64,000 nt of DNA. Source: Lewinellaceae bacterium. Its GTDB lineage: Bacteria > Bacteroidota > Bacteroidia > Chitinophagales > Saprospiraceae. The notes under the pieces were generated by a model. That model saw only the letters and a list, made by a program, of their open reading frames with translations, was not told the origin of the DNA and ran no database searches. The stretch spans positions 62,001 through 126,000 of the forward strand of contig JACJXZ010000006.1 in NCBI GenBank assembly GCA_020636375.1, read 5' to 3'. The position numbers and the translations under genes are program-made. Shown one piece after another: positions 8,339 to 19,038 of this stretch; the first letter of the stretch is position 1; each line of letters starts with the position of its first letter.

Positions 8339-9007
8339 ATGAAAACCACATTAACATTCATTTCAATTCTACTATTGACAGGATTGGTTCATGGACAATG
8401 CACCTACAAAAACATTTTTCCAGTTGAGCATGGAATATCAAAATTTAAAGCAACAACAAGAATTGCATCGAACGGAAACATCAAGGAAGATAAACAAGCA
8501 AATCAATATTCATTTGATGAATGGGACAAGCCTGATTATCTGAAGGGTGATTCAGTATATACTACCTCCATTTTCTATGATTACTCGTATCACCCATGTT
8601 TTAAAGGAAAAGAAAACGAATTGTTTTTAAAGTTTGTTGATGATAGGCTTTATAAAATGGAAATCACCTTAACCTTTTCAAGCATAGATTTCGAAAAATG
8701 TATGGAGAATTATAATTCTTTGATCTCCATTCTCAAAAACCAATTCTCGTATTGGACACCTTTCGTTCAGACCAATGACAAAACAGGTGAACAGATTGGT
8801 GAAGGATACTGGTTTCGTCCATTATCAGATGAGGAACGAGACAAAGTAAAAATCGAAACCTTGTCAATCGGTTATGAAGTAGAATACGAAATGAAATGGA
8901 GTGATTACAAGAAAGAATGGTATCGGACAGGAAATGTTGAAAGCTATAAAATTGAAATAGAATATGTAAACCTAAAGGGCACCAAACTGACCAATGAAGG
9001 CTATTAA
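8339..9007 (+). CDS. Exported protein of unknown function
   Basis: I do not recognise the family. I chose the ATG at 8339 because it begins a clear signal peptide (MKTTLTFISILLLTGLVHGQ) 18 bp after the attC boundary; an upstream in-frame start at 8300 lies inside attC4. The mature part is about 200 residues, aromatic and charged (FDEWDKPDYLKGDS, KWSDYKKEWYRTGN), with several Tyr/Trp-rich beta-like stretches and a single domain. Export to the periplasm or surface is the only firm inference. Confidence 0.7.
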   Translation: MKTTLTFISILLLTGLVHGQCTYKNIFPVEHGISKFKATTRIASNGNIKEDKQANQYSFDEWDKPDYLKGDSVYTTSIFYDYSYHPCFKGKENELFLKFVDDRLYKMEITLTFSSIDFEKCMENYNSLISILKNQFSYWTPFVQTNDKTGEQIGEGYWFRPLSDEERDKVKIETLSIGYEVEYEMKWSDYKKEWYRTGNVESYKIEIEYVNLKGTKLTNEGY

Positions 9008-9075
9008 GATTAAATATGCTAACCAAAATGAAAGAAATAAATTACGACCATGAACTGAAGAAGGTAAAAGCACAT

Positions 9076-9145
9076 ACCGCCAACTAGGCACATACCATCA
9101 TGCCGCCTAAGCGGCGGCACGCGGTATGTGCTGGCCGTTAGCGGC
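9076..9145 (+). repeat. attC site 5
   Basis: R'' ACCGCCAAC (9076-9084) is the reverse complement of the R' of attC4; R' is GTTAGCGGC (9137-9145). Arms GGCACATACC and GGTATGTGCT enclose the hairpin TGCCGCCTAAGCGGCGGCA. It closely resembles attC1. Confidence 0.9.
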
Positions 9146-9169
9146 AATCAACAATAAAATGATATAAAA

Positions 9170-10745
9170 ATGAAAAATATAATTGAGCAACTCAAATCCT
9201 TATTTATTAGCAGAGAACAAAAAGAAAGACTGGAACTTGCTCGTCAACAGGCAGAATTTGCCCGCAAGGAGCAGGAAGAAAAAGAGAAAGCGGAGCGTGC
9301 CATAAGAGAGCAAGAAAAAGCGAATGCAGAACTTGCCCGCAAGGAGCAGAAAAATAGGGAGAAGGCGGAACTTGCCAATTTTATGAATGAAGTAGAAAAG
9401 AAAATTTCAGAGTTTGAAGGACGTGATGAAAATGAGATAAAACTATTAAGGATTATACTAGAGAACAATTCGGCTTTGAAGGATGAAAAATCAAAAACTG
9501 CTTTGAAAACAAAAAATGTACCTTTTTATTATAGCGATTATTGATAAATTAAACGATGAACAACTTCTAACTGAAATTGCATTGGACTCACAGGACATCA
9601 ATCTCTGCAACACTATTATTGAAAAGATTTCGGATGAGAGTCAATTAGCTAAAATAGCCATGTATGCATGGGATAATTCTATTCGCAAAATTGCCCTAGA
9701 AAATATAACAAACGACAACATATTGGCAAAGATTGCTTTCTGGGATACACAAGACAAACGAATCAGGGTAAAAGAAACGTGGTTAGGTGGGGTTTTAGGT
9801 GGTTGGAAAATTAGAGAGGAGGCTGTTAAAAGAATCACGGATGAAGGGATTTAGAAAAAAAATAGCCTTGGATTATGGTTTCCATGAAAATGTTGAGGTT
9901 AGAGCAAAGGCTGTAGAGAAAATCACAGATGAAAATATTTTAATTAAAATAGCATGTAGTAGAGATGAATATAACGTAACATTGCGAACATCAGCTGTTA
10001 GAACACTTGCAAATGAGAATATTTCGACTGAGCTTGCCTTAAAACTTTCAAATGATAAAATTTGTGGCAAGGAGTAATCTTGAATATATTATTTCAAAAC
10101 TAACAAATATAAAGTCGCTAGAAGAAATTGCAATTAAACGCCCTGATTTTAGATATGATGTCGACAAAAGATTAGAGTATTTGAAATTAAATCAATTAGG
10201 AGTTGATGAACTTGAAATATTGGCATTAAATTCAATAAATAACCCCGAAGGATATAATGAGGAACTGGCAATAGGCATTATTGATAGGCTAAGTATTCAA
10301 AACGGTCAAAAAGCTTTAGAAAACATTACTATTGCATCTATTATGAAAAAGGCTTGGGATGTTTCTGAAGTTGCTATCAACAAATTGCAAAATCATTTAA
10401 TCTTGTCAGACATATTAAAAAGTGATCAATTTTTGCATCATAAGGTATTTTCTGCGACACTGAAAAACACTTTTTGACATAAGTGCAGTCGAGTACTTTC
10501 TTTCGAGACCTGCAAATTTTAACCTTTTCATCAAGCGAAAATCAAACTTGAACAATTAAACTTTCTTCAGTATTGAAAGCAGCAGGTGATGAGTCATATT
10601 ACATTAATACGATAAAAAACATTTGACAGATGAAGTTATATTGTCTTTCCTTGCAGAAGATAAAGATTTACCAGAATCAATTCGTGATGAGGCGATTAAA
10701 AACTTACTATCGTTAAGAAAAAAAGAAATGAATGAAAGTATATAA
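9170..10745 (+). pseudogene. HEAT-like repeat protein gene broken by several frameshifts
   Basis: Consecutive frames read as one ~520-residue protein: 9170-~9530, ~9530-9850, ~9850-10060, ~10060-10475, then short pieces to TAA 10743-10745 (LTDEVILSFLAEDKDLPESI). The N-terminal ~85 residues are a Lys/Glu/Ala coiled coil (ARKEQEEKEKAER repeated). After that come imperfect ~30-residue repeats of the type 'ITDENILIKIA ... VRAKAVEKI', resembling helical HEAT/ARM repeats. Shift points fall mostly in homopolymers (TTTTT near 9520, A8 near 9855, TTTTT near 10473, A6 near 10612). The protein sequence stays good on both sides of each shift, so base-calling indels are as likely as real decay. Function unknown; probably a scaffold or binding protein. 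Confidence 0.65.
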
Positions 10746-10861
10746 CATATAAGGCTAAGGGTTACCTCAGGTACAATAAAGGATTTGATAGAGTTTAAAT
10801 AAAAGAAATCCACCTTCGGATTCGTCTTTGGATTATTTTTCGAAAATATAAATTGTGATTC

Positions 10862-11131
10862 ATGGAATATTACTCAATCATTGTTGAATGCCAATTTGCG
10901 AGATTTGGCTCAGTTGAAAAAGAAATAGAGAGCCTCACAGATGCAATACGCCTTTTTAATAGCTATCAAGGTAGCCGCCTAATTGAAAGTCCTAATATTA
11001 CTATTTATGAGAATGACGCTAGTATGGTTGTTTCTATGAAACTTAAGGCTACCGAATTTGATGATAGTTATACTGTTTCTATCTTACAAGAGGAGTTTAG
11101 AAAAATTTTACAACGGAAAGGTCATTTATAA
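10862..11131 (+). CDS. Small protein of unknown function
   Basis: An 89-residue acidic protein starting at ATG (MEYYSIIVECQFARFG) and ending 9 bp before attC6. It has an alternating beta-helix pattern (YYSIIVECQF, SMVVSMKL, YTVSILQEEFRKILQ) compatible with a small alpha/beta domain. No motif is recognised. It is the second gene of cassette F, after the HEAT-like gene. Confidence 0.6.
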   Translation: MEYYSIIVECQFARFGSVEKEIESLTDAIRLFNSYQGSRLIESPNITIYENDASMVVSMKLKATEFDDSYTVSILQEEFRKILQRKGHL

Positions 11132-11140
11132 TGGCAAATT

Positions 11141-11209
11141 GCCGCTAACAATGCACATATTCCATAGCGGTTAAGCACCGCTACGGCATATGTGCTGAAC
11201 GTTGTGTGC
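11141..11209 (+). repeat. attC site 6
   Basis: R'' GCCGCTAAC (11141-11149) is the reverse complement of the R' of attC5; R' is GTTGTGTGC (11201-11209). Arms TGCACATAT and ATATGTGCT enclose the hairpin TAGCGGTTAAGCACCGCTA. Confidence 0.9.
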
Positions 11210-11318
11210 AAGTATAATTTGAAAAAAAGTTGACAGGATATTGTTGGATAAGTAACTACCATATTGAAACTATAGCCTACAATGAAACTGATTGATTGAT
11301 CTTTCGTAAACAATAGTA

Positions 11319-13831
11319 GTGAATACTTCTTTACTAAAAATCAATCCTATTCAAATGAATGATGTTAGAATAATTGAAAAAAGATTGGTAGCAAAATTTA
11401 AAAAATCTGAGTTAGTTGTTGATGGTAAGTTTAACTCCTCGTTAGCTTATAATTTGTTTTATGGATTTGAAGAAAATAAACTCAACCGGTTTAAAGATGG
11501 TTTTCGACACTTTCATGATAATTTTAATTATTCAAATGCGGAATCTGAGATTGATAAACTTCTAGAATACCTCCATTTCATTGGAATAACCATAAGAAAA
11601 GAAGCCATCATTGAAGCGGTAGAGGCAGGAACTTATTCCTATTCACAAGTTTTAAAAAAAAGCATTTTATATTTTCAAGCATTTGGCAAGTTATGATGAT
11701 ACATTAGATATTAAATATCCGTATCACGATAATATGGGAGATTTGTTTTTTCTTTTTGAGAATTGAAGAGGAACCAGTAAAGAATATAAGCAACTAACAT
11801 TATTTGATGAAATAGAATTACCTGACCTTTTCAATAAATATATCGAACTGCCAGAAAATTATCATAATGATAAAGTAGCGATGAATCTATTTGAGAAATT
11901 AGAAAACTCAAATGAATCTTTTTTTATTACAGGTAAGGCTGGGACAGGTAAATCAACATTCATCCATTACTTTACAAAAAACATACAGAAAAAAATATAT
12001 TGCTTTTTGCTTATACTGGAATTGCGGCAATTAATATTGGTGGTAAACAATACATTCTTTCTTTAGGTTTCCTTTGAAACCTCTTTTGCCGGGGGATATT
12101 GAAATTCCTATCTTCAAGAAATTTTATCAAAAGAAAAAATTATTGAAAAAGTAGATACAATAATTATTGATGAAGTGTCAATGTTGAGATCAGATATTTT
12201 AGAAGGAATTGACTTTTCATTGAGAAAGAATGGCGGAAATCCACACGAATTATTTGGAGGCAAACAATTGATCTTAGTTGGAGATATTTTCAATTACCAC
12301 CTATTGTTCAAACAAGTGATGAAGTCGAACCAGATTTATTCAAAATTGTATATAAAAGCGAGTACTTTTTCGACTCTTTAGCCTTCAAAAAATAAATTTA
12401 AATTTCTTTGAATTTCAGAAGGTCCATAGGCAAAAAAAATATAAATTTTATAGATTTACTCAATAAGGTTAGGGATTGTTCAATTTCTCTCGAAGAGATT
12501 GAGTATTTCAATAAAAGATATGATCCTTTTTTCACGCCCAACATGGAAGATTTCGTTATTATGTTAACTTCAAATAATTATTTAGCTAATGATGAGAATA
12601 GAAAAAGGCTTAATAATCTTCCATATGGGAGCCATTTTTCGGAGCTAAAATTACAGGAGACTTTAGAGAAGATAGATATCCAACTGATGCCATATTAGAA
12701 TTACGAAGAAATTCGCAAGTGATTTTCACAAAAAATGATTCTACACAAAATGGAAGACGTTGGGTTAATGGGACAATTGCTAAAGTCGAATATTTAGATG
12801 AGGATTGCATTGAAGTGAAGTTGAAAGATGGGTCTATCTACAAAGTTGAAAGAGAAATATGGGAAAATAGGAAATATCAATGGGATAGGGAAAAAGGGAA
12901 AATAACATCTAAAGTTGTTGGAACATTTGAACAATTTCCATTAAAACTTGCTTGGGCTATAACTATTCACAAAAGTCAAGGTTTAACATTCGATAATGTA
13001 ATTATTGATTTAGGTTCAGGAGCTTTTGCAAACGGACAACTTTATACTGCATTAAGCAGATGTAGGACTTTAGAAGGAATCGTCCTAAAAAGAAAAATAA
13101 AGCAAAGTGATATAATAGAAGATAAAAGGATATTAGAGTTTTATGAGTCTAATTTTCAGAATAAATCAAAATTAAATATTCAGGATTTAATAAATTCAGA
13201 TAAGGATTTTTTCAGGCGATTGTTATCACTGCATTATGCTTTTTCAAAGGAAGAGTTGATCAAGTATTGGGACAATTTAGTTTATGGCGATGCATTTTAT
13301 AGTGTTTCTCTAGTTGATACGGAATCCACCTACAAACCAAGTTTTGGATTATGTTGGAATAAAAACATTGTATGGGATTCATGGTTAACCGATAAGTGGG
13401 TTTTTTATGACCCAAACAGTGATGTTAAATATAATGAAGAATTATATGAAAATAAACTACAAATTGGTTTTTGGGATCCGTTTGAAGGAGTAATGAGAGG
13501 TGATGCAAAATCTGTACCTCTTGATTTAGAAAGAGAGATAAACGATATTGTACATAATGAATTTGATCAAGAACATTATCCTTATTTTGAGGAAGAGCAA
13601 GTACTAAATGATCATTGGATCAAATATGAAAAAAGGATAGATGAATTTATAGCGAAAGTAGATAAAGTATATGAAACAATTGAACTTGAAAAAATTGAAT
13701 ATTTATTAAGGGAAGATAAGGCAATTCTGCTAATCAATAAATCAATATGGGCTAACACTTTAAGTGAATACTTCACACCTGAAATAGTCGAAAAATTGTT
13801 TATGGAACAAGATTCTAAAATGAATGAGTGA
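11319..13831 (+). pseudogene. Pif1/RecD-type SF1 helicase gene with multiple frameshifts
   Basis: Pieces in different frames combine into one protein. There is an N-terminal ~125-residue unknown domain (11319-11696), then Walker A FFITGKAGTGKST (~11935), Walker B DTIIIDEVSML (~12155), motif III LILVGDIFQLPP (~12270-12305) and the SF1B C-terminal motifs AWAITIHKSQGLTFDNVI and GQLYTALSRCR (12950-13060). These are hallmarks of Pif1-like 5'-3' DNA helicases. A ~240-residue C-terminal extension of unknown type follows (13130-13831). Frame changes occur near 11697, 11765, 12000, 12060, 12290, 12400 and 12640. The rest of the motifs are intact, so many of the shifts may be sequencing indels. It shares its cassette with the HExxH protein at 13936. 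Confidence 0.75.
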
Positions 13832-13935
13832 TTTATGAAAAAGGGCCTATGTATTGGATATTGGATAGGTTTTCTGGAATTCAACTTATTAACTTCAATT
13901 TTATATAAAATATTTTCTTTGAAAGACAAGAAACT

Positions 13936-14622
13936 ATGAGTGTTAATAAAAATACAATAAAACTTATATACCACGAAGCGGGACATCTTTTAATGAATGT
14001 TTTAGTAAGAGGATTGAAACTTAAAGTAGAAATTCCAATTACTTTCCTAAAACCTGATTTTATAGAAATCGAACCTAATAGTGACAAAGGAGTTGTTAGT
14101 CAAGCAGGTTTCCCGGTTGAAAATTGGTCAAAGGAAAAAATTGATAAAATTTCAAATTGGATGTTAAACAGGGAAAATTTTTATAGCGCCAATAAACCTT
14201 TTGCTTTGAGTAATGCCTTAATATTATTAGCAGGGCATACAATTGAAAGTAAATTCAATAGACCAGAAAGATTAAAGTATAATACATTTGGGAATGAATG
14301 TGGAGAAATATCTGACAAAAAAGATTTTGATCGGCTAATTAACTTTCTCATCGAAGGGGATAATAAATCAAGGCTTGACGAAAACTATTTAAATGAGGTT
14401 GAGAAAATAACCCATTCAATGAGAATGGATATATGTGGATTATTAGAAATTGATGCTGTTGCTGAATCTTTAAATATGATTGTTGATAAGATAAAGGAAT
14501 CAAATGAAGATGAAAAGGGAGTGATAAGACTGGATGGGGGAGAATTTAATGAGTTATTGAATAGAATTGAAAAGAAATTACAATCAGTTTCAATCAAGCA
14601 TTTAATAGATAAGTACACGTAG
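13936..14622 (+). CDS. Putative zinc metalloprotease (HExxH), cassette G
   Basis: A 228-residue soluble protein. Near its N-terminus, IYHEAGHLLMN contains the HExxH zinc-binding motif on a helix, in the HEAGH form seen in FtsH-type (M41-like) peptidases. Further on, ALSNALILLAGHTIESKFN may form the helix that supplies the third ligand. There is no membrane segment or AAA domain. It follows the helicase by ~100 bp and ends 5 bp before attC7. Pairing of a protease with a helicase in one cassette suggests a defence module; protease activity is inferred from the motif alone. Confidence 0.65.
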   Translation: MSVNKNTIKLIYHEAGHLLMNVLVRGLKLKVEIPITFLKPDFIEIEPNSDKGVVSQAGFPVENWSKEKIDKISNWMLNRENFYSANKPFALSNALILLAGHTIESKFNRPERLKYNTFGNECGEISDKKDFDRLINFLIEGDNKSRLDENYLNEVEKITHSMRMDICGLLEIDAVAESLNMIVDKIKESNEDEKGVIRLDGGEFNELLNRIEKKLQSVSIKHLIDKYT

Positions 14623-14627
14623 AATTT

Positions 14628-14697
14628 GCACACAACACGGCATAGCTGGCCATCCCGCCAAAAAGGCGGCACGTCAGCTATGCAGACCGTTGTAGAT
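14628..14697 (+). repeat. attC site 7
   Basis: R'' GCACACAAC (14628-14636) is the reverse complement of the R' of attC6; R' is GTTGTAGAT (14689-14697). Arms GCATAGCTG and CAGCTATGC enclose a CCCGCCAAAAAGGCGGC hairpin. Confidence 0.9.
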
Positions 14698-14807
14698 AAT
14701 AATTATTTCTCCCAAGTATAAATAGGAACATTAAAACTAAAATTTAATCTCGTGTTTTTATAAATTGAAAGCATCATCAATATAAAACATAAATTAAATC
14801 AGACATC

Positions 14808-15593
14808 ATGATAGAAAACTTAAAAAGAATTGAAATTACACTTGAACTTCGAGCAGACATGGAGGTTAGTCAATATGTTATGGGTAAAAATAAATTTATG
14901 AACGAATATAGATATAAAAGTATCCCTACGACTTATGTAATTCACTATGACCACGAAACTTATACAGGCAGTTTTGAAACTGAAGAATTTGTTTGCCATC
15001 AGTATTGTTACATAGAAATTGATAAAAATGTTATAAAAAGTGCCAGTAAAAATTCTAAACTCAAGAAATGGATAAATAGAGAATCAAAAGCAGGTAAAAT
15101 ATATCAGTTAAAAACTTTGTCAATTTGTATTTTTTTAGCATTTGTCCCGATCCTATTGCGATCCTACGCTTTAGATTTAAGTGTTTTAAAATATATTTTT
15201 TCTAGAGAAGATTCTTTAAGCATATATATGATTTTTGATTTTCTTATTTTAGCTGTATCAAGCGTAAGTTTAATTTATCTTGTTATTTTCTGTATATATA
15301 CGATTAGACTTTTTTTTTGGAGAGTCAAAAAAGAAAAATACTATTTTATCCTAACAAAAAACAGTAAAAAAACGGGAGAACTTTTAAGATTACTTAAAAG
15401 CGATAAGTATACTATTCATCAAGGAATATTACAATTAAATCAAAAAGATAAAATCAGATTCCCATTAAAAAGTTATCCTCAATGGAGAATCAAAAGAACA
15501 CCACAGGAGTCTGACGTAGGACCTTCTTATCCTTATACATTATTATATTTTGAAGATAAACAAAATATACTTGAATATGGCTATAGAGTTTAA
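14808..15593 (+). CDS. Membrane protein of unknown function with two helices
   Basis: A 261-residue protein. The first ~100 residues are soluble, with His/Tyr/Cys-rich beta-like stretches (TTYVIHYDHETYTGSF, EEFVCHQYCYIEID). Membrane helices follow at ~102-118 (ICIFLAFVPILLRSY) and ~143-170 (FLILAVSSVSLIYLVIFCIY). The cytoplasmic C-terminal ~85 residues are basic. Sole gene of cassette H, with ~110 bp of AT-rich leader after attC7. No family recognised. Confidence 0.65.
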   Translation: MIENLKRIEITLELRADMEVSQYVMGKNKFMNEYRYKSIPTTYVIHYDHETYTGSFETEEFVCHQYCYIEIDKNVIKSASKNSKLKKWINRESKAGKIYQLKTLSICIFLAFVPILLRSYALDLSVLKYIFSREDSLSIYMIFDFLILAVSSVSLIYLVIFCIYTIRLFFWRVKKEKYYFILTKNSKKTGELLRLLKSDKYTIHQGILQLNQKDKIRFPLKSYPQWRIKRTPQESDVGPSYPYTLLYFEDKQNILEYGYRV

Positions 15594-15622
15594 GTCATTG
15601 TCAAGGCCCAAATATTTTAACT

Positions 15623-15690
15623 ATCTACAACAATGTGTATACGGCAATGCCTCCATTCGTCGGCACTCCGCATACACACACGTTAGGCGC
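15623..15690 (+). repeat. attC site 8
   Basis: R'' ATCTACAAC (15623-15631) is the reverse complement of the R' of attC7; R' is GTTAGGCGC (15682-15690). Arms TGTGTATACGG and CCGCATACACA enclose a shorter, less regular hairpin than in attC1-7. Confidence 0.88.
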
Positions 15691-15712
15691 GATAAAAGAA
15701 ACGAACAAAAAG

Positions 15713-16915
15713 ATGATCCATTACTATATCGAAACCTTTTTTGATTTACATAATCGAATACACTCTTTAAAGGATTTGGATCCCTTTGACAATACTCATG
15801 AGTATGCTGAAATTCAAGAGTTACTTATCGAAAAGATTTCACATGTAGAAAAGAAAATAAGAGAAAACAAAAAACTGATTCAAGATTTGAGAAAAGAGCT
15901 GAAAACTAAACGTGAGATACCGCTTTCAAAAAAACAATCAAAGAATATCAAATTAAGAATACAAAATGCAAGAGGTAGAATAGATGGTTATAAAGATTTA
16001 CATTATTATTTTAGACAATTTGGTGATTCTTTGGCATTCCTGTTGATTAATAAATGGGATATTAAACCATTAGCAATAAAAGAAACACCTGGTTTTATTT
16101 CTTTAAAGGAAGGTGTGAGGAATGAAAGAAAAGCATTTAGGCATGCTTACTCTGTAGGTTTGATCGCAATATATAATGATATTACAACAGCAGTAAAATA
16201 TGGTGATCTGACAATCATTAAGAAAGGTTCTCCTCCGTTGTTTGTAGAAATGAAATCAAGTGAGTTACAAAATAAAAGAGGAAAAAGACAAGAGGAAAAC
16301 CTTCATAAGCTTACAAGCTATCTTAATACCGACTCTACTGATGGACTATTTGGAAGGGAAATTGAAACCAAACGAATTGAGTATAATTATTGCGATTATA
16401 GCACTAAAGAAGTAAATTTGGCAATAATTAAGTATAGAAAAACTGGTTTTTACAGGGGGGAATTAGAAGATGGTATAAATTTGATAATCTTGGATGCCGA
16501 TGATTTAAACAAGAAAAATGCTCCTGTCCCAGGATTGTTTCAAAGTGCTCAATCCTTGATCATTCCGCTGAACCTAAGAAAAAAAGATAATCTTGGATAT
16601 TTTCCATATCCCTTGATATTTAACAGATCGGAAGACTTGATTGAATTCTATTTAGATTGGATGATTCTTTTAATAGATATAGATATTGGGGTAATCAAAA
16701 GAAAATTAGAAGGATTTGGCTATGAGGTACAATTAATTGAAGATGATGAAGATTGGATATTAAAAGTGAATAATCCGAAGGCAAAAGATGATCAACTTGA
16801 ATTTTTATTGATTGGCCATTACCTATGGAACAGAATGGTTTACGAATTTATGACCTTGAAGTCTTTCATTAAAGTAATAGTAGATACTCTAGAAAACGCG
16901 CCTAACAAAGTGTAG
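15713..16915 (+). CDS. PD-(D/E)xK-like nuclease with coiled-coil N-terminus
   Basis: Start ATG 15713 (MIHYYIETFFDLHN) follows the attC8 boundary by 22 bp; upstream in-frame starts fall inside attC8. The product is about 400 residues. Residues ~40-110 are a basic coiled coil (SHVEKKIRENKKLIQDLRKEL). At ~165-190, VKYGDLTIIKKGSPPLFVEMKSSE matches the D...ExK core of PD-(D/E)xK nucleases (GD then VEMKSS). The rest has no motif I know. A DNA- or RNA-cleaving defence role is inferred. The stop TAG (16913-16915) lies inside attC9, 4 bp before the intron. Confidence 0.7.
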   Translation: MIHYYIETFFDLHNRIHSLKDLDPFDNTHEYAEIQELLIEKISHVEKKIRENKKLIQDLRKELKTKREIPLSKKQSKNIKLRIQNARGRIDGYKDLHYYFRQFGDSLAFLLINKWDIKPLAIKETPGFISLKEGVRNERKAFRHAYSVGLIAIYNDITTAVKYGDLTIIKKGSPPLFVEMKSSELQNKRGKRQEENLHKLTSYLNTDSTDGLFGREIETKRIEYNYCDYSTKEVNLAIIKYRKTGFYRGELEDGINLIILDADDLNKKNAPVPGLFQSAQSLIIPLNLRKKDNLGYFPYPLIFNRSEDLIEFYLDWMILLIDIDIGVIKRKLEGFGYEVQLIEDDEDWILKVNNPKAKDDQLEFLLIGHYLWNRMVYEFMTLKSFIKVIVDTLENAPNKV

Positions 16916-16919
16916 AACG
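16898..16919 (+). repeat. attC site 9, 5' part (split by the intron)
   Basis: R'' GCGCCTAAC (16898-16906) is the reverse complement of the R' of attC8. The left arm reads AAAGTGTAGAACG and then stops abruptly where intron sequence GTGCGAC begins at 16920. The rest of the site is at 19467-19515. Confidence 0.88.
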
Positions 16920-17846
16920 GTGCGACAGAAAGTCGCTCTAAATATTGTTAGACAACGGAGAACCAGAACCTTGCAAGAGGTACCCCAAGTTGCTCTAACC
17001 TAATGTACTACCATTAGTTCTCTATCCGGACGGGCATCGCTGGCAACGGCTTTGTCCGAAGCTTCGGAGACACGGCATCCCGTTAAAGGCAAACTCGCGA
17101 GAGGAAGCCAAAAGCTGCTAATGCCTAGCGGTGCGGGCACCTGGGAGGACGATATGCACAACATAAGTGAACTGCTGCAAGGGCCGTTACTTTGGAACAG
17201 TGAAAGGCATTGATACACTGTGGCTAAAAAAGCAAGAGGAGAGGTTAGCAAATCGTTTAGGTTGCTACGTAGCCCAACTTCCTCCGGCCTAAAGGCAGGT
17301 GCTAAACCGTCCGCAAGTATTTAGAGCGGAAACTGTTAAGCCCGTATCCGCCCCAGCCCACCGGGCATGGGTAGGCAACCGCAAGGGAAACCGAAGCGGG
17401 TGCGGGTAAAGGAGGATAGAGAAAGCGAATGCCCGGCAGTAATAACCGGGATAGGAGTTGAAGAAAAGGGAAGGGCAAGCTTTCCGTTTACCACATCACT
17501 CCGCCCGAAAGGGAGCAGGCTTCTATCTGGTACCCTGTCACGAGAAACTTGTATTACCTTTTAACACGAGAAAGCAAAAGATATGGCCAGCTACCTACCA
17601 GCACAATATTCGGTTCTTGGCCATAGTGCGCCCGTGACTGGCAAAACCGCATGGCAATTTATACGCTGGGAAGTTGTCGAGCGGCAGGTAAAGGCCTTAC
17701 AGGCACGTATCGTGAAGGCAGTACAATCCGGAAGGTGGAATAAGGCGAAAGTGCTGCAAGGCATCCTGAGCCATTCCTGTGCCGGAAAACTCCTGGCAAT
17801 CAGGAGAGTTACAGAGAACAGCGGCCACCGTACCGCTGGTATTGAT

Positions 17847-17873
17847 AGCCTGCCCCGTACACAGCGTGTCGGG
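17847..17873 (+). repeat. Small palindromic element, copy 1 (in-frame, 27 bp)
   Basis: Interrupts the intron RT between GID and GQTWDTP, adding SLPRTQRVG. Its core CCCCGTACAC-agc-GTGTCGGGG is a hairpin. Close to copy 4 in the IS66 gene (23572-23598). Confidence 0.7.
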
Positions 17874-18221
17874 GGACAAACATGGGACACGCCCCTGGCT
17901 AAGTCTATGGCCATTGAGCAATTGCAAAACAAAGGCTACCGGGCTAAACCGGTACGCCGGATTTACATTCCCAAACCTAACGGCAAGAAACGCCCCCTCG
18001 GCATCCCTACTATGCGCGACCGCGCTATGCAGGCTCTTCACTTGCTCACTCTAGACCCAATATCCGAAACACTGGCGGATGCCAATTCCTATGGATTCCG
18101 TTCCCACCGTTCCTGTGCTGACGCTATCGCCCGATGCTTCGACATCCTCGCCAAGAAAAATGCTCCCCAATGGATATTGGAAGGCGATATTAAAGGATGT
18201 TTTGACAACATCTCCCACCAA

Positions 18222-18243
18222 TGCCTGCCTGCCGCAGGCAGGG
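18222..18243 (+). repeat. Small palindromic element, copy 2 (~22 bp, frameshifting)
   Basis: CCTGCCTGCCGCAGGCAGG is a near-perfect palindrome sitting between FDNISHQ and LDHIPVDK of the intron RT, where the family is normally contiguous. It moves the frame by +1. Exact edges could differ by a few bases. It shares the GCCTG...CAGG...GGG pattern with copies 1 and 3 but is more diverged. Confidence 0.55.
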
Positions 18244-19038
18244 ATGCTAGATCATATACCGGTAGACAAAAGAATGTTACAGCAATGGCTCAAAGCAGGA
18301 TTCTTTGAAAAGCAACAATTTTTTCCCACCGAGGCGGGAAGCCCACAAGGTGCAATCATCTCCCCCTGCCTGGCTAATATGGTTTTGGATGGCTTGCAAG
18401 CAGCCATTGGCCAGGCAAGCGGCGTCAAATATTGGGGCCGCCAGGAACCCAAGCGCTGCATCAACCCGCACCATGTACACCTGATCCGTTACGCCGACGA
18501 TTTTGTGGTTACCTGTTCGAACCCAACCTTGCTTGAACAAAAGGTTAAACCTGCCATCCAGGCCTTTTTGGCCGAGCGGGGGCTGGAGCTGTCCGAAGAG
18601 AAAACCCACCTTACCCACATCCGGCAGGGCTTCGATTTTCTGTCTCAAAACATCCGTAAGTACAAAGATAAGCTGCTGATTAAACCGTCCCGTAAAAGTA
18701 TCCGAAATTTTCTTCAAAAGGTAAAGCAACTCATCATAAAGTTCAGAGCCGCCAACGCAGCCGATTTGTTAACCCACCTGGCTCCGCTGATCCGGGGATG
18801 GACAATGTACCATCGCCACGTCGTGGCCAAATACACCTTTAATTATGTGGACCACCGCATCTGGCAGATGCTTTGGAAATGGGCTTACCGCCGCCACGCT
18901 CACCAGAAAGGCCGCGGGTGGATCAAACGGCGCTACTTCATGCGCTACCGAGGCCGGGACTGGACTTTCTTCGCACATGACTTGCATGGAAACCTGATCA
19001 CCATCTTCCAGGCCAGTGGCGTACCCATCCAGCGGCAC

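Noticed and set aside
17000..17251. 83-codon frame within the intron 5' region
   Set aside because: Lies in ribozyme domains I-IV on the opposite strand; no similarity to any protein and explained by RNA structure.
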